This document shows positions 10,626 to 21,063 of a DNA stretch of 64,000 nucleotides, piece after piece. The stretch comes from Euglena gracilis. Lineage: Eukaryota > Euglenida > Euglenophyceae > Euglenales. Each line of letters opens with the position of its first letter. The first letter of the stretch is position 1. The position numbers and the translations under genes are program-made. The DNA lies in contig CP154956.1 of assembly GCA_039621445.1 (NCBI GenBank), positions 47,907,291 through 47,971,290 of the forward strand, written 5' to 3'. Under the pieces are notes generated by a model. That model worked only from the letters and a program-made list of their open reading frames with translations. It had not been told where the DNA came from and ran no database searches.

Positions 10626-12300
10626 AGGGTTTTGGGTTTTGGGGTTTTTTTGTACATTTTATCGGGGGGGCCTTCTATGGGTGGGGTTTAGGTTTTTTTT
10701 TCCATTTCATCGGGCTTCCGCGGAGTTGGGGCGGACTTCTGCAAATGCGGGGGCTGGGAAGGGGTGGGGGCAAAAAAATCCCTTGTTGCCGAACTTGCCT
10801 CAGGTTTGAAGGAAAGTCTATCCGAAGGACCTCTCAAAAAAGGTCTTTTTGGCTTGGAAAACCTTGGCTCTTCCGTCAGCGTGGGCAGGACTGAAGACTT
10901 TTTCGACTTTTTCGTGAGGAAAATTTCCAATTTTTCCGCAAGCTGGAGCACTGCGCAGGGAGTCTGTTTGTTTCTTCGAAAAATTCAAAATATTCAAAAA
11001 AAAAAAAAACACCAAACCCCCCCCCCCCCCCCCCCGCGGCCCCTGTGCGGCCGCTCGCCCCCCCCCCTCTATATCAAGGAGCTGGGGTATCTGGCCAGCC
11101 GCGGCTAGCCGCGGCTGGCTGGCTGGCAAAAAAAAAAGGAGGAGGTCTGGCCAGCCATGGCCAGCCACGGCTGGCTGGGGGGATTTAGAGGAGGAGGAGG
11201 TCTGGCTGGATTCAGTGTTGAGGATCTGAAAGAGGAGGAGGAGGTCTGGCTGGCCGTGCTGGTATTTTTTAAAAAAATTACGATTTACCTATACACAAAA
11301 AATTACTTGCATCCCTAATCCTTCTCCTTCAGTGTCGCAATGTCATTTCGGGTGGAAGCGGTGTGGGATAGTTATGGTAAAGGTACAGGGTGCTGAAATG
11401 AAGTGGAAATACAGGCACCTATTGGAACTTATTGCGTTGTGGAAAGAGGGTTAGTATCACTACATGCAGTCCACTCAGGCCTTTGCTCTGAAGAAATCCA
11501 CACTCAATCGAGCAGAGGCCTGCCTGCAACATGGTGACAGGCCCTTGGTGGAGCTACTTTTTAAGCTACTGGCGGTGGGATCACAAGTTTCAAGTCTGAA
11601 GACAGATTTCACAGACATTTTATCCTTAGATGCTGGCTGATTTTTGTTTCTTGCCTTCTTTATTTGCTGTTCAACAAATCTTCTTGCCCAAGGAAACCAA
11701 AAATTGGGGAAGAAGTTTTTCAATCTGGCAAACGGCCCAAATTTTGCAAAAAATGTGAAATTCAAATTTTGGGCCCCAAAATCTTGCATTTCACTTTTTT
11801 TTTTGCAATGTCATGGTATTCTGGTTCATGCATTTGCTTTTATTGGTTTGATTCACATCTTGTGGCCATTTTTGGGCCAGATGTGGTGGCCAGTCTTGGG
11901 CCACAGGCTTCTCTCAGGAAGGAGTTGTTTGGGATTCTGTTGGAAAGAGGGGGCACAAAAGCGTTTTGTTTGCATTTTTTTTGCCAAAATTTGTGTTGTT
12001 TGGGCTTTTCCGTCCGCCCGTCTGTCCGCACGGTTTTTTTTGCCCCCCCCCCCCCCACGTCTTATCGTAAACATAAGCGGCGAGGCGGCGCTGGCGCTGT
12101 GGTGACTTTTGCCCTACTTTTAATTTTGGCACCCTCCGGTAGGCACTAAAAAAAGGAGGAGGAGCCCCAGCCGCGGTCAGCCACGGCTAGCCGTGGCTGG
12201 TGGCTGGGAGAAAAGAGGAGGAGGAGGTCTGGCTGGTGGCTGGTGAAAAAAGAGGAGGAGGAGGTCTGGCCGGTATCTGGCTGGCCGTGGGGACCCCACC
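10625..12300. other. No gene; C/G runs and CTGGCCAGCC repeats
   Basis: Two blocks (11088-11260 and 12160-12300) carry the same purine-rich 'aggaggaggtctggc' repeat joined to GGCTAGCCG-type palindromes. Poly-A and poly-C tracts lie at 10998-11035, and a C run at 12043-12056. No recognisable protein was found. Confidence 0.55.
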
Positions 12301-12409
12301 TCCCAAGAACTGTGTTGCTAACCCGGCCTCTGTCCTGAGGCCTGGGTTAGCAACCCAGGCCTCAGGACAGAGGCTGGGTTAGCAACACAGTTTTTTGAGG
12401 CCGTGTTAC

Positions 12410-13014
12410 AACCATACTTGTAGTTAGTGCGCCGCGGCGCTCATGCCGCGGCGCAAATTTTTTTTTTCCGCGGTGGTCGCGGCGCACAGAAAGATTTTTG
12501 CCGCGGCTGTCGCGGCACAAGCAAAATTTATTGCCGCGGTGGTCGCGGCGCAAGGGGAAAAAACTTCCGCGGTGGTTGTGGCACAAAATTTTCTGCCCGG
12601 AACGTATTGGCAGCAACACAACACCCAACATTTTTTGGTGGAAACAATTAAATTGATAGATGGTGAACGCTGATCTGTGAAACAAACAAGAACACTTGCA
12701 CAAAAGTTCACTCCCTTCCGCCAAATAGCCTTCTCGGCCATGGTCGAGAAAGTATCAAAGAGGCCAGGCAAGGGACGGGGCCGAAAGGAAGTATATGTGG
12801 GACACATTTAAAAAAAAAGACAATTGCCGTGGTGGTCGCGGCACAAACTTCAAAAGTTTCCGCGGCGGTCGCGGCACACACATAAACCAGTGCCGCGGCA
12901 TTCGCGGCGCACAGAAAAATTTTTGCCGCGGCGCTGCCGGTTACAAAAAAAAATTTCCGCGGTAATCGCGGCGCACAGAAACAATTTTTCCGGTCGCACT
13001 AACTGCAAGTATGG
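12410..13014. mobile_element. Nested TIR element with GCCGCGG minisatellite interior
   Basis: Inverted ends 'accatacttgtagttagtgc' and 'gcactaactgcaagtatgg' are flanked on both sides by TTACA. The uninterrupted site survives in mirror image at 14790-14808 as GTGTTAC followed directly by CAGCACC. The interior is two arrays of degenerate units around GCCGCGG..GTCGCGGC. No coding content. Confidence 0.82.
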
Positions 13015-13107
13015 TTACAACAGCACCAGGCCTCAGGACAGAGGCTGTGTTAGTTAACAGCGGCTATCCCACACTCCACCCTTGCACCTTTTGCAGCCAA
13101 ACACAAA

Positions 13108-13461
13108 ATGATGCCCGCACAATTGGTGAATGTCGCTGAAGCAGCCCTGGGACCATTGCCGCCCGTGGCCGCATTTTTGGCCGCTTTGGATCAGGCCCAA
13201 AATCCAGCACGTCCACCCCTGGCAGACACTGTGTTGTTTGGCGACACGTTTGCCGAACAACCGGGACTCCCAACGGGAACAGAAAAGAACCAAAAACTTT
13301 CCTTCCATGCGGCGATGGATTTTGCCAAAGTTCTGGCCCATCAAAATTGCGTTTTGTCCAATTTAAATGATTGGATGACCGCCTTTGCAAAATGGACTTT
13401 GTCTGTGGGCTGCCTTTTTGATGATGCCACTCAAAGAGATGTTGCCTTGGCGCAACCCTAA
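13108..13461 (+). CDS. Small protein of the DPLHG family, transposon-borne
   Basis: 117 residues, beginning at a doubled ATG. I do not recognise a known domain. It aligns by eye with two other small ORFs in the window (28270-28650 plus, 21640-21969 minus). All share FLAAL or FLATI near the start, a short spacer with a D/P-rich loop, a mid segment with F/A..L, and a closing tryptophan-bearing helix followed by LFD. This member is the most diverged: it lacks the exact DPLHG string and has FAKWTLSVGCLFDD where the others have AW..WELDPALLFD. Predicted character is mainly helical and soluble. It lies within inverted repeats, so it is probably an element-encoded protein, perhaps DNA-binding or an accessory factor; that role is inference only. 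Confidence 0.55.
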   Translation: MMPAQLVNVAEAALGPLPPVAAFLAALDQAQNPARPPLADTVLFGDTFAEQPGLPTGTEKNQKLSFHAAMDFAKVLAHQNCVLSNLNDWMTAFAKWTLSVGCLFDDATQRDVALAQP

Positions 13462-13694
13462 CCCTAACCTCAAATGTGCTGGTTTGGCAATGCCACCTCG
13501 TTTTGGGGGTTGGGCATGTGTGCGTTGTTCTGGTAAGTGACCTATTTGCACTTTCTGACCACATGGCACTGCCATATCTGTTCGCTGTCGTTTTGGCCTA
13601 GCGAACCAATTCCACATTACCGGGGCAGAGTTCCACTGTGTTGTGTTTGCAATCTTAGCCTGCAATGTCTATGCATCATATTTCTGTATTCTTC

Positions 13695-14655
13695 TACTAC
13701 AAAAAAGGGGTGGCGGACGCCGGTTCTGTCCAAAACCCGGCGTTCCAAACGCCGGTTCCGTCCGAAGGACGGAACCGGCGTTTGGAACGCCGGGTTTTGG
13801 ACAGAACCGGCGTCCGCCACCCCTTGTTTAAAGCGGCGTTTTAGAGACGCCGGGTTCAGGACAGAACCGGCGTCCCCACCCTTCGGTCAAAGGACACTCC
13901 CAGGACCAATCTCCGACCACTTATCTGCAATGTCACGCCACTTTGCATTTCACCAAATTCCGGCGATCGCGAGGGTATTTCTGGCTGTGTCGATCGCCTG
14001 GGTACAAACTCACCCCTCGATCGAAAGCTCTTTTCATCAGACGACTGGCGATCACCACCAAATTCAGCGACGCCGCCTGGAGCTCTTACTTTCTTTCACT
14101 GGGAAATCCTAATTTCACAACTCTGGTGCCCCCCAGAACCCCTCAGGTGGTCGCTTCGAAGAGAAGAAACGTTTCTGTAAGGTTTATTCAGCATCTTAAA
14201 CCAAAAATCACTGAAAACTACCACAAATTTCGACTAAGATTCTGGCCGATCCGACGATCGCGAGCGTATCTCTGGCTGCGTGCAACGTTAGGGTACCAAG
14301 TTACGCCTCGATCGAAAGCTCTTTTCAACAGACGACCAGCGGTGCTCATCAGACCTTTCCACGCCGCACGGTACTCTTTATCAAAATCTGGGCCAATTTC
14401 ACGAAATTTGGACATCCACCCCACTGGTCCCCAAATGGCAAAAATCATTGTCCTACATGGTTAAAACAGTCATACCAGGAGCTTTGGGCCACTTTTGGGC
14501 ACTTTTGGTGACATTTTTAGGAATGAAAATCGGACGCCGGGTTTTGGACAAAACCGGCGTTCCTAACGCCGGGTTTTAGGACAGAACCGGCGTCCGAAAA
14601 CCCGTGGGGGGGGACGCCGGTTCTGTCCTGAACCCGGCGTCTCAAACGCCGGTTT
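13695..14655 (+). mobile_element. 961-bp non-autonomous element, filled site
   Basis: Comparison with the uninterrupted copy at 17275-17539 gives both junctions: 112 bp to the left and 153 bp to the right are shared. The element begins with a perfect palindrome (arms 13705-13763 and 13767-13825, GAA centre) and ends in related 'acgccgggttt' palindromes. The interior has two diverged copies of a 'ctcgatcgaaagctctttt' segment (about 14016 and 14309). No coding content. Other copies: 32895-33425 and 48720-49560 (reverse). No clear target-site duplication. Confidence 0.88.
13705..13825. repeat. Perfect palindrome, 59-bp arms, GAA centre
   Basis: Arms 13705-13763 and 13767-13825 are exact reverse complements around GAA at 13764-13766. 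Confidence 0.97.
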
Positions 14656-14822
14656 AATGTCTTTTTTTGTTGGTATGACGGAGGCTGTGTTAGCAACCCA
14701 CGCCTCAGCACAAAGGCTGTGTTATATAACACAGCCTTTGTCAAGCCCTGAGGCCTGCGTTACTAACACAGCCTCTGTCCTGAGGCCTGGTGCTGGTAAC
14801 ACGGCCTCAACCCCCCTCTGTG

Positions 14823-15030
14823 TGTTGGCGGCGGCCCCTGGGGTGCGGCGCCGGGCGGGACCAAAAAAAGACCAACCGCGGAATCTTCCGCTTTGCGGAA
14901 GTTCCTAATTTATGGTTTTATCTGACCGCCTCTCTGTACGTGGGTCCAAGCCTGAACACTTCACCCCAAGAAAATGACAAGTCTTGATGCATTGTTGGCA
15001 AACTGAAGGCGCCGGAAGGACTCAGAAAAC
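14823..15030 (+). repeat. Left LTR-like direct repeat
   Basis: 208 bp, about 98-99 percent identical by eye to 17067-17274. It contains a short 'cttccgctttgcggaag' hairpin. Confidence 0.88.
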
Positions 15031-15103
15031 TGAAGTGTTCTTGGACTACCAGAACGCCAGAATGCCAAGAATGCCAGAATACCAGAATCAGAATGCCAAG
15101 GGG

Positions 15104-16028
15104 ATGAATGTCAGTTGGACAGCGGAAGAAGAAGACCACTCGAAAGTGCAAGAAGTGACAGACTGGAGCTGGAGCAGATGGAGTGTTCGACTTCCAGAAG
15201 AAGGATGGAGATCTGCAGTGACAGTGTGGGATGGCCAAGAAGAAGAAGAAGACAAATCAAGGAGTCCAGCCCCAAGCTATGAAGGTGCAGCTGAAGAACC
15301 GGAAGAACCATTGCAGCCATTCAGGAGGAGAAATGTGGTGATGGAGACCAGATCAGAACCAGGAGAACCAGAATCAGGACCAGCTGCAGATGAGGAGTAC
15401 TACGAGGTGGACGAGCCAGAGAACCAGCCAAGACCAAGTGGAAGAGGAAGAAGTCAAGAGGCAGTACATCTCCGAGGAGTACGCCGTGTGCTGGGAATTC
15501 ATCGACCTGATCCTGGACAAGTTCAACATTCAGCCAGAAGGTGTGCAAGAAGCATTTGCATCATGGGAAAATGCAAGATTCCACAAGACGTGGACGTGGA
15601 CAAGAGAAAAGATATGGGCCAATCCACCGTGGACGCTGATGAATCAAGTCATCCTCAAGATCATCGCGGACCAGGTGCAGGAGATGGTGCTGATTGCACC
15701 AGAGTGGCGTACAACAACATGGTGGCCAGTGCTGCAGAAGATGACAGTGAAGTTCATCATCTTCGAGGAAGGAACCCGGTTCTTCGAGATCTGGGACCAG
15801 CAGGCGGGCCAGATGCAGCCGACTGGGCCATTGCATTGGCCAGTCTGGGCGTGCTTGGTCCGATACCGAAGATTCCAGGAGGAGACCCTGAAGGACATGC
15901 CCCCAGGAGATGAAGGAGCAACGTCCCGGGCCCGCAGGAGAAGTGGAGATGAACGTGGACTCTCCGAGGCGAGCAAGAGGAGATACCGTCGACAGCGGTA
16001 CCAGTGGTTCGCGGAGACGTGGGAATGA
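15104..16028 (+). pseudogene. Retroelement gene with NPPW methyltransferase-like domain, one frameshift
   Basis: The first part (from ATG 15104) is acidic and rich in E, P and S. The frame changes at about 15430-15460, after which a 212-codon frame runs to 16028. That part contains WANPPW (NPPW at about 15621-15632), followed by a VLIAPEW segment and paired tryptophans. This order (NPP[WF], then a hydrophobic strand ending in AP.W) resembles the DNA adenine-methyltransferase-like domain found in many eukaryotic retroelements. The same order occurs in the R2-like element at 42588-42599. The C-terminus is basic (RARRRSGDER, KRRYRRQR), suggesting nucleic-acid binding. A Gag-like or accessory role is inferred. 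I see no S-adenosylmethionine-binding glycine loop, so catalytic activity is doubtful. Confidence 0.6.
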
Positions 16029-16600
16029 GGCGGTGTAGACCGAGTGTTGCCTGCCCTCCCCCTCCCAGCCTAATCCCCCTCCTCTGTGAGACCAGTGTCC
16101 AAGATCCCCGATCAGGAATTGAAGGATTTCAGCATGTTTTTTCAATGGTGCACGTACTGGCCTGCGTCAGCACAGAAAGAATGACTGAAAATTCCAGGGG
16201 TTGGAGGTCGATTGTCGTAGGATGCTCTGGGAGGACCGATGGCCCGTCACCCCTGGTGGGGGGGTGCTCAGGGCGGTTGGGCTGCCCGTCGCCGAAGATG
16301 AATCGTTGGGTTGGTTGGAGTGTGGTGGTGTGCACCCGAGGGATGCCTACCCCCCAATTTCAATTCAGTGGAATTGGATCAGATCTGCAGAATGGTTGGC
16401 ATAGTGATGGCGGTGTAGACCTGCGGGTTGCCTGCCCCGTGTTGTTCTGTTCGATGTGAATTGGAAGCAGATTTGTATGAATCACAGGTGTGTGTGGCGG
16501 TGTGAACATCATGTTACCCGCCCCCTCCTCGATGAAGGAATTATGACCCTGGGATCTTGATTCGAGAGTGGCGGTGTGAACTTCCTATGTTACCTGCCCC
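16027..16600 (+). repeat. Four spaced direct repeats (ggcggtgt...gttgcctgcccc)
   Basis: Imperfect copies start at about 16029, 16409, 16496 and 16570. Each is GGCGGTGTRRAC, a spacer of 4-7 bases, then GTT(G/A)CC(T/C)GCCC. They follow the stop codon of the NPPW gene. The constant half-sites with a variable spacer look like protein-binding or recombination sites; no function is known. Confidence 0.75.
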
Positions 16601-16734
16601 CGTTCATCGTTCGCTACCTGGACATTGATGGAAGTGCAGACCCTGGACCACGGTTTTAATCTCAGACTCAGAATTTGCTGTACGTTACTTCCAAAAAAAA
16701 ACCCGCCGGCCACACCCCAGCAAAAGAAAAACGA

Positions 16735-16985
16735 AGGCCGAGGCCGAAGGCCTCGCCCCCCCCGGGGGTAACCCCCCCCCAGGGGGGCCCAAAAAAACCC
16801 ATGCCTCGGGCCCACGGGGGCCGAGGCCCCCCCCCCCACAGGGGGTAACCCGCCCCAGGGGGGCCCAAAAAACCCACGGCCTCGGGCCCACGGGGGCCGA
16901 GGCCCCCCCAGGGGGTAACCCCCCCAGGGGAGCCCAAAAAACCCACGGCCTCGGGCCCACGGGGGCCGAGGCCCCCCCCCAAAAA
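16735..16985. repeat. GC-rich tandem repeat, about 70-bp units
   Basis: Three to four units contain 'gggcccacgggggccgagg', C/G runs and 'gggggtaacccccc'. Long glycine/proline-rich frames on the minus strand here are by-products of the repeat. Confidence 0.85.
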
Positions 16986-17066
16986 AAACCCCAAAGGGCC
17001 CGAACACTTCCCCGGGGCCGCCTCAAAAATTGCCGAAGGCGGTACGCAAGCGGTCCGGGAGGGGAG

Positions 17067-17274
17067 TGTTGGCGGCGGACCCTGGGGTGCGGCGCCGGGC
17101 GGGACCAAAAAAAGACCAACCGCGGAATCTTCCGCTTTGCGGAAGTTCCTAATTTATGGTTTTATCTGACCGCCTCTCTGTAGGTGGGTCCAAGCCTGAA
17201 CACTTCACCCCAAGAAAATGACAAGTCTTGATGCATTGCTGGCAAACTGAAGGCGCCGGAAGGACTCAGAAAAC
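17067..17274 (+). repeat. Right LTR-like direct repeat
   Basis: 208 bp, partner of 14823-15030. Confidence 0.88.
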
Positions 17275-17539
17275 CGCTGTCGTTTTGGCCTAGCGAACCA
17301 ATTCCACATTGCCGGGGCAGAGTTCCACTGTGTTGTGTTTGCAATCTTAGCCGGCAATGTCCATGCATCATATTTCTGTATTCTTCAATGTCTTTTTTTG
17401 TTGGTATGACGGAGGCTGTGTTAGCAACCCACGCCTTAGCACAAAGGCTGTGTTATATAACACAGCCTTTGTCAAGCCCTGAGGCCTGCGTTACTAACAC
17501 AGCCTCTGTCCTGAGGCCTGGTGCTGGTAACACGGCCTC
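17275..17539 (+). mobile_element. Truncated transposon end without the 961-bp insertion
   Basis: 17275-17386 equals 13583-13694, and 17387-17539 equals 14656-14808, joined without a gap. It is the right end of the DPLHG-type transposon and preserves the pre-insertion state. Confidence 0.9.
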
Positions 17540-17950
17540 TATATCAAGAACTGCGTCTTAAACGCAGACTCTGACCTGAGTCTGCGTTTCGATTTTTTGG
17601 GACAAAGCGAAGCTGAATTAGGATCCGCTGCACAGCTCTGGGACGGCCGGAAACCTCAGAATGAGAATATGTGGCCGCCGGGCAGCTTTTGGCCACCGTC
17701 TGTGGTCTTCCGAACTGAAATCCTTTCGAAAGAGTGGTAACATTACCGTTAAACATGGGAACATGTGTGAAAGATGACACAAGATTACATCGTCTCCTTC
17801 CTTTTGCATACCCCATTTTGCGTGCTTCACTTTGCAACGTTGATGAGAATGCTCTGGGCGCTGCACCCACGATCCAAGAGTTCTTTGGTAGGCTCCCAAA
17901 AGTTGAAAAGCAAAGATGTTACCTAACCTAACCTTGTATGGTGATATTTT
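17540..17950 (+). other. Low-confidence coding remnant
   Basis: A hairpin 'aacgcagactc'/'gagtctgcgtt' (17557-17590) is followed by a 65-codon frame (17734-17931). It has protein-like composition (RLHRLLPFAYPIL, IQEFFGRLPKVEKQ) but no recognised family. It may be a short remnant of a mobile-element protein. Confidence 0.2.
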
Positions 17951-17954
17951 TTGG

Positions 17955-18560
17955 GGAGCCACCCTCTAGGCCACTTGGGACAAAAAAAACACCCTCACCC
18001 CCCCCTCAAAGTGCCCCCCTCAGAGTGGTCAAAAAATTTGGCAAATTTGTCCCCCCCCCTCAAAGTGGTCATTTCCTCTTGGCGCCGAATGAGCCTAAGC
18101 CCAAAAATTGACCCCCCCCCCCAAAGTGTCCCCTCCCTGCCGTTTTGGCAAATTTGTTCCCCCCCCCTCAAAGTGGTCATTTTCTCTTGGCGCCTAAGCC
18201 CAAAAATTTACCCCCCCCCCAAAGTGTCCCCTCCCTCACAATGGCCGTTTTGGCAAATTTGTCCCCCCCCCACTCAAAGTGGCCTTGACACCAAAGGCGC
18301 CAAAGCCCAAAAATTGACCCCCCCAAAGTGTCCCCTCCCTCACAATGGCCGTTTTGGCAAATTTGTTCCCCCCCCCCTCAAAGGGGCCATTTTCTCTTGG
18401 CGCCGAAGGCGCCAAAGCCCAAAAATTGAACCCCCCCCCAAGTGTCCCCTCCCTCCCAATGGCCGTTTTGGCAAATTTGTCCCCCCCCCCTCAAAGGGGC
18501 CATTTTCTCTTGGCGCCGAAGGCGCCAAAGCCCAAAAATTGACCCCCCCCCAAAGTCCTT
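17955..18560. repeat. CAAAGTGG-family tandem block
   Basis: Five or six modules of about 90-120 bp each hold a C run, 'ctcaaagtgg' or 'ctcaaagggg', 'ttctcttggcgcc', and 'aagcccaaaaattgacc'. Two modules include perfect 'ggcgccgaaggcgcc' hairpins, at 18399-18413 and 18512-18526. Confidence 0.9.
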
Positions 18561-18599
18561 TGTTTCTGCATCATTGGGACGTTTCAGGGTCCAAATACT

Positions 18600-18725
18600 G
18601 TGAACACAGTTTTCTTGGTCGGAGTCCGTGTTTAGAAACACAGACTTAGGTCAAAGTCTGTGTTTCTAAACACGGACTTCGGCACGTCAAAGTCTGTGTT
18701 TGGAAACACAGACTTTGACCAAAGC
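18600..18725. repeat. Nested hairpins on GTCTGTGTTT
   Basis: Four alternating arms, 'gtccgtgtttagaaacacag' and related, fold on each other. Confidence 0.8.
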
Positions 18726-18884
18726 CATGTAGCTAAAACAAAGCCTTAACACACCTCTGTACCTAGCATGCCCAAGAAAAAAAATTCGCGAAAAAAATTG
18801 CGGCTTTTTTTGAGGCCCAAAAATGGCCAAAAATGACCATTTTTGTGCATAAAATGGTAAATTTGGGGGCTGCGCACTTTGTGT

Positions 18885-19010
18885 GCAAGACCCACCCCCC
18901 ACCGACTTTGTCCTGAGTCCGGGGGAGGGGGTCACCGGCTTTGTCCATCGGACAAAGTCGGTGACCCCCTCCCCTGGACTCAGGGCAAAGCCGGTGGGGG
19001 GGGTCTTTCT
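18885..19010. repeat. GACTTTGTCC-family palindrome
   Basis: Mirrored 'gactttgtcctgagtc' and 'gactcagggcaaagcc' enclose 'ggctttgtccatcggacaaa'. A relative at 31575-31670 has a GAA centre. Confidence 0.82.
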
Positions 19011-19132
19011 TGAAAAAAACTGGGGGGTCACTAGTGATAAACCAATTTTCTATACAAAAATCGACCGGCACTAACAGATTCAGCAGGGGCGCCGGGCCCT
19101 CGCTTCGCTCGCTGAATCTGTTAGTGTCGGTC

Positions 19133-20182
19133 GATTTTTCTAAAACCTATTTTGTCTGGACCCGACGCCTGTCTTGTAATTCGTTCGAACGAACCGCCTG
19201 GATGGAAATATGGCCAAAAAAGTGGTTTTTGGCCCATTAACGGGCGCCTGAATGGAAACCGTTAGACATAAACGGGCGCCCGAATGGAAATCAACTGACA
19301 TAAACGGGCGCCTGAATGGAAATCGACTGACATAAACGGATTCCGATGTCATGGAAATCGACCAACCTTTTGTGTCCTTTTTCTGAATGCTTTTTTGTTC
19401 CGTTTTGGGACATTGTCAAATTCAGCCTGAAATCCGTTAATGTCGACCAACCTTTTTTCTCCTTTTTTTGAATGCTTTTTTCTTCCATTTTGACAGAATA
19501 GAATAATAACAATAGAAATTCCAATACAGGCGTCGAGCCCAGAAAACAGGTTTTAACAGTTGCCACCCCTCGCCAGAAAGCTTTTCTTTCAGACGACCAG
19601 CGATGACAACTGAATCGGGCCAAAAAATGATAATCTTAAGTTCCGACCGTCCGTTCCATCCAGAATTCAGCCAACTGTGATCACCCGAAAAAATTCATCC
19701 AAATATGAAGGAAAATGACTCGAAACCCACCCAAATGCCTTCCAAAACCCCCAACCCGACCACCAATGGTCAGTAGCCATGGTCACCAGCGACAAGTGGC
19801 TAGCGACCATGGTCGCTAGGGACCAGTCGCTAGCGACCACCAAAAAATATATCACCAATTTCCCGCAATGAGCCGCAAAATTTGTTTTTTGTCTGGTCCA
19901 TAACGCCTCCAGAACCCCACAGGACCAAAAATGCAGGGACCAAAAGTCACCAAAAATTTCCAATCTGACCAACAACAGATTTCAATGGAATGGAAATCGA
20001 CCGACATAAACGGGCGCCTGAATGGAAATCGACCGACATAAGCGGGCGCCTGAATGGAAATCAACCGACATAAACGGGCACATGAATGGAAATCGACTGA
20101 CATAAACAATTTCAGGCTGAAATCCGTAAATGTCAGAAGAATTTCAAGACAGGCGTCGGGCCCAGAAAATAGGTTTTTTTTA
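19133..20182. mobile_element. TIR element with two 31-bp minisatellite blocks
   Basis: The ends 'ctggacccgacgcctgtctt' (left) and 'aagacaggcgtcgggcccag' (right) are mirrored within about 45 bp. Next to each end lies an array of four units of about 31 bp containing ACGGGCGCCTGAATGGAAAT (19230-19335 and 19985-20105). A third diverged end motif lies at about 19525-19555. The middle (19560-19975) includes TGGTCGCTAG-type repeats and no gene. Related ends occur at 5965 and 6755. Confidence 0.75.
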
Positions 20183-20189
20183 ACCGTAG

Positions 20190-20440
20190 TTAATTGTCCC
20201 CCCCACAAATGAACGATTAACGTGACCCCCCCCCCTACATGGCACCCCCCCCCCGGGAGCGTTTTGACCCCCCCTGGTGACAATTAGGGGGGGGGTGACA
20301 ATTAGGGGGGGTTACACAATTTACCCTACATGTCCATGGGTCCATGGGTAACCCCCCCTAATTGTCGCCCCCCAAGGGGGGGGGCGACTATTAGGGGGGG
20401 GACAAATAGGGGGGGGTCACGTTATTGGGGGGGGTCCCAC
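20190..20440. mobile_element. TAATTGTC-variant G/C-tract element
   Basis: It holds 'gttaattgtccccccc' and mirrored 'gacaattagggggg' copies with 'aacgtgacccccc' or 'gggtcacgtta' sub-ends. Same layout as the TTATTGTC family, with a different core word. Confidence 0.7.
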
Positions 20441-20705
20441 ACCTGAAATTAAGGATTTTGACACCAAATTGGGAATCAACACGCCTAAATTCGCAAAATA
20501 TATACCTCAAAGTTACCGATTAAATCAACCTGAATATTTTATCAAATTTGGCATTACCGGCTAATTTTTTTCCGAAAAATTTGGCCGAAAAGGTTCCATC
20601 GGTTTCCGCCAAAGGGGGTGTTCCCCTTGTGACCCCAAGATTCCCGTTTTTTTTTGTTTTAAAACAAAGCAAAAAAAAACTTTCATGAATAAAAAAAGGT
20701 TTTAA

Positions 20706-20908
20706 AACGTGTTCAGCACGCCAAATGCCTGCCCTGAAATTCGTGGTCATGAACACGTTTTCCATGAGGGCATTTGTGGCAATGACACGTTTTCCATTAA
20801 GGCATCTATGGTCAGGCACGTTTTCCATTAAGGCATCTGTGGCAGTGACACGTTTTCCATTAGGGCATCTGTGGTCAGGCACGTTTTCCATTAAGGCATC
20901 TGTGGCAA
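20706..20908 (+). repeat. Minisatellite of the ACGTTTTCCATTAAGGC family, copy 1
   Basis: It begins with the terminal motif 'gccaaatgcctgccctgaaa' and continues with units of about 30 bp containing 'acgttttccattaaggcatc'. Sister copies: 30615-30872 and 32655-32895. Confidence 0.9.
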
Positions 20909-21063
20909 CCCAGAGCAAGAAGCAAAAATCACTATCATGGAAAATTGGAGAGTGGTTGAGAGGCCGAGGTGGTCCTCAACGAGTGAGGCGGGTCGGGGGC
21001 ACTCTACAACACAACAGAAGGCTAGACGTTGCCTTGGAGTAGTCCGACACGGAGTGGCGGACA

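Larger units (their letters stand above)
12397..14808 (+). mobile_element. TIR transposon carrying a DPLHG-family ORF, with two nested insertions
   Basis: The left end 'gaggccgtgttac' (12397) is mirrored by 'gtaacacggcctc' ending at 14808. Both sides contain 'ccaggcctcaggacagaggc' or its mirror. Inside are the ORF at 13108-13461, a nested TIR element at about 12410-13014 and a nested 961-bp element at 13695-14655. Without the insertions the element would be about 850 bp. A second copy of its right end without the 961-bp insertion lies at 17275-17539. The left outer boundary is uncertain because related palindromes continue to about 12300. Confidence 0.65.
14823..17274 (+). mobile_element. LTR-like retroelement, apparently non-autonomous
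   Basis: Two direct repeats of exactly 208 bp (14823-15030 and 17067-17274) differ at about three positions. Both begin TGTTGG. The interior is about 2 kb and holds one frameshifted gene with an NPPW domain, four spaced direct repeats and a G/C-rich tandem array. No reverse transcriptase, integrase or protease was seen, so it would need enzymes from elsewhere. The ends do not finish in CA, and no primer-binding site was identified; a different kind of directly repeated element remains possible. Confidence 0.65.

Noticed and set aside
13455-13471. Telomeric repeat (ccctaaccctaacc)
   Set aside because: Only two units; similar short runs at 17920 and 47645 are also isolated.
16585-17119. Glycine/proline-rich minus-strand ORFs
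   Set aside because: They lie on a GC-rich tandem repeat inside the LTR-like element and have no motif.
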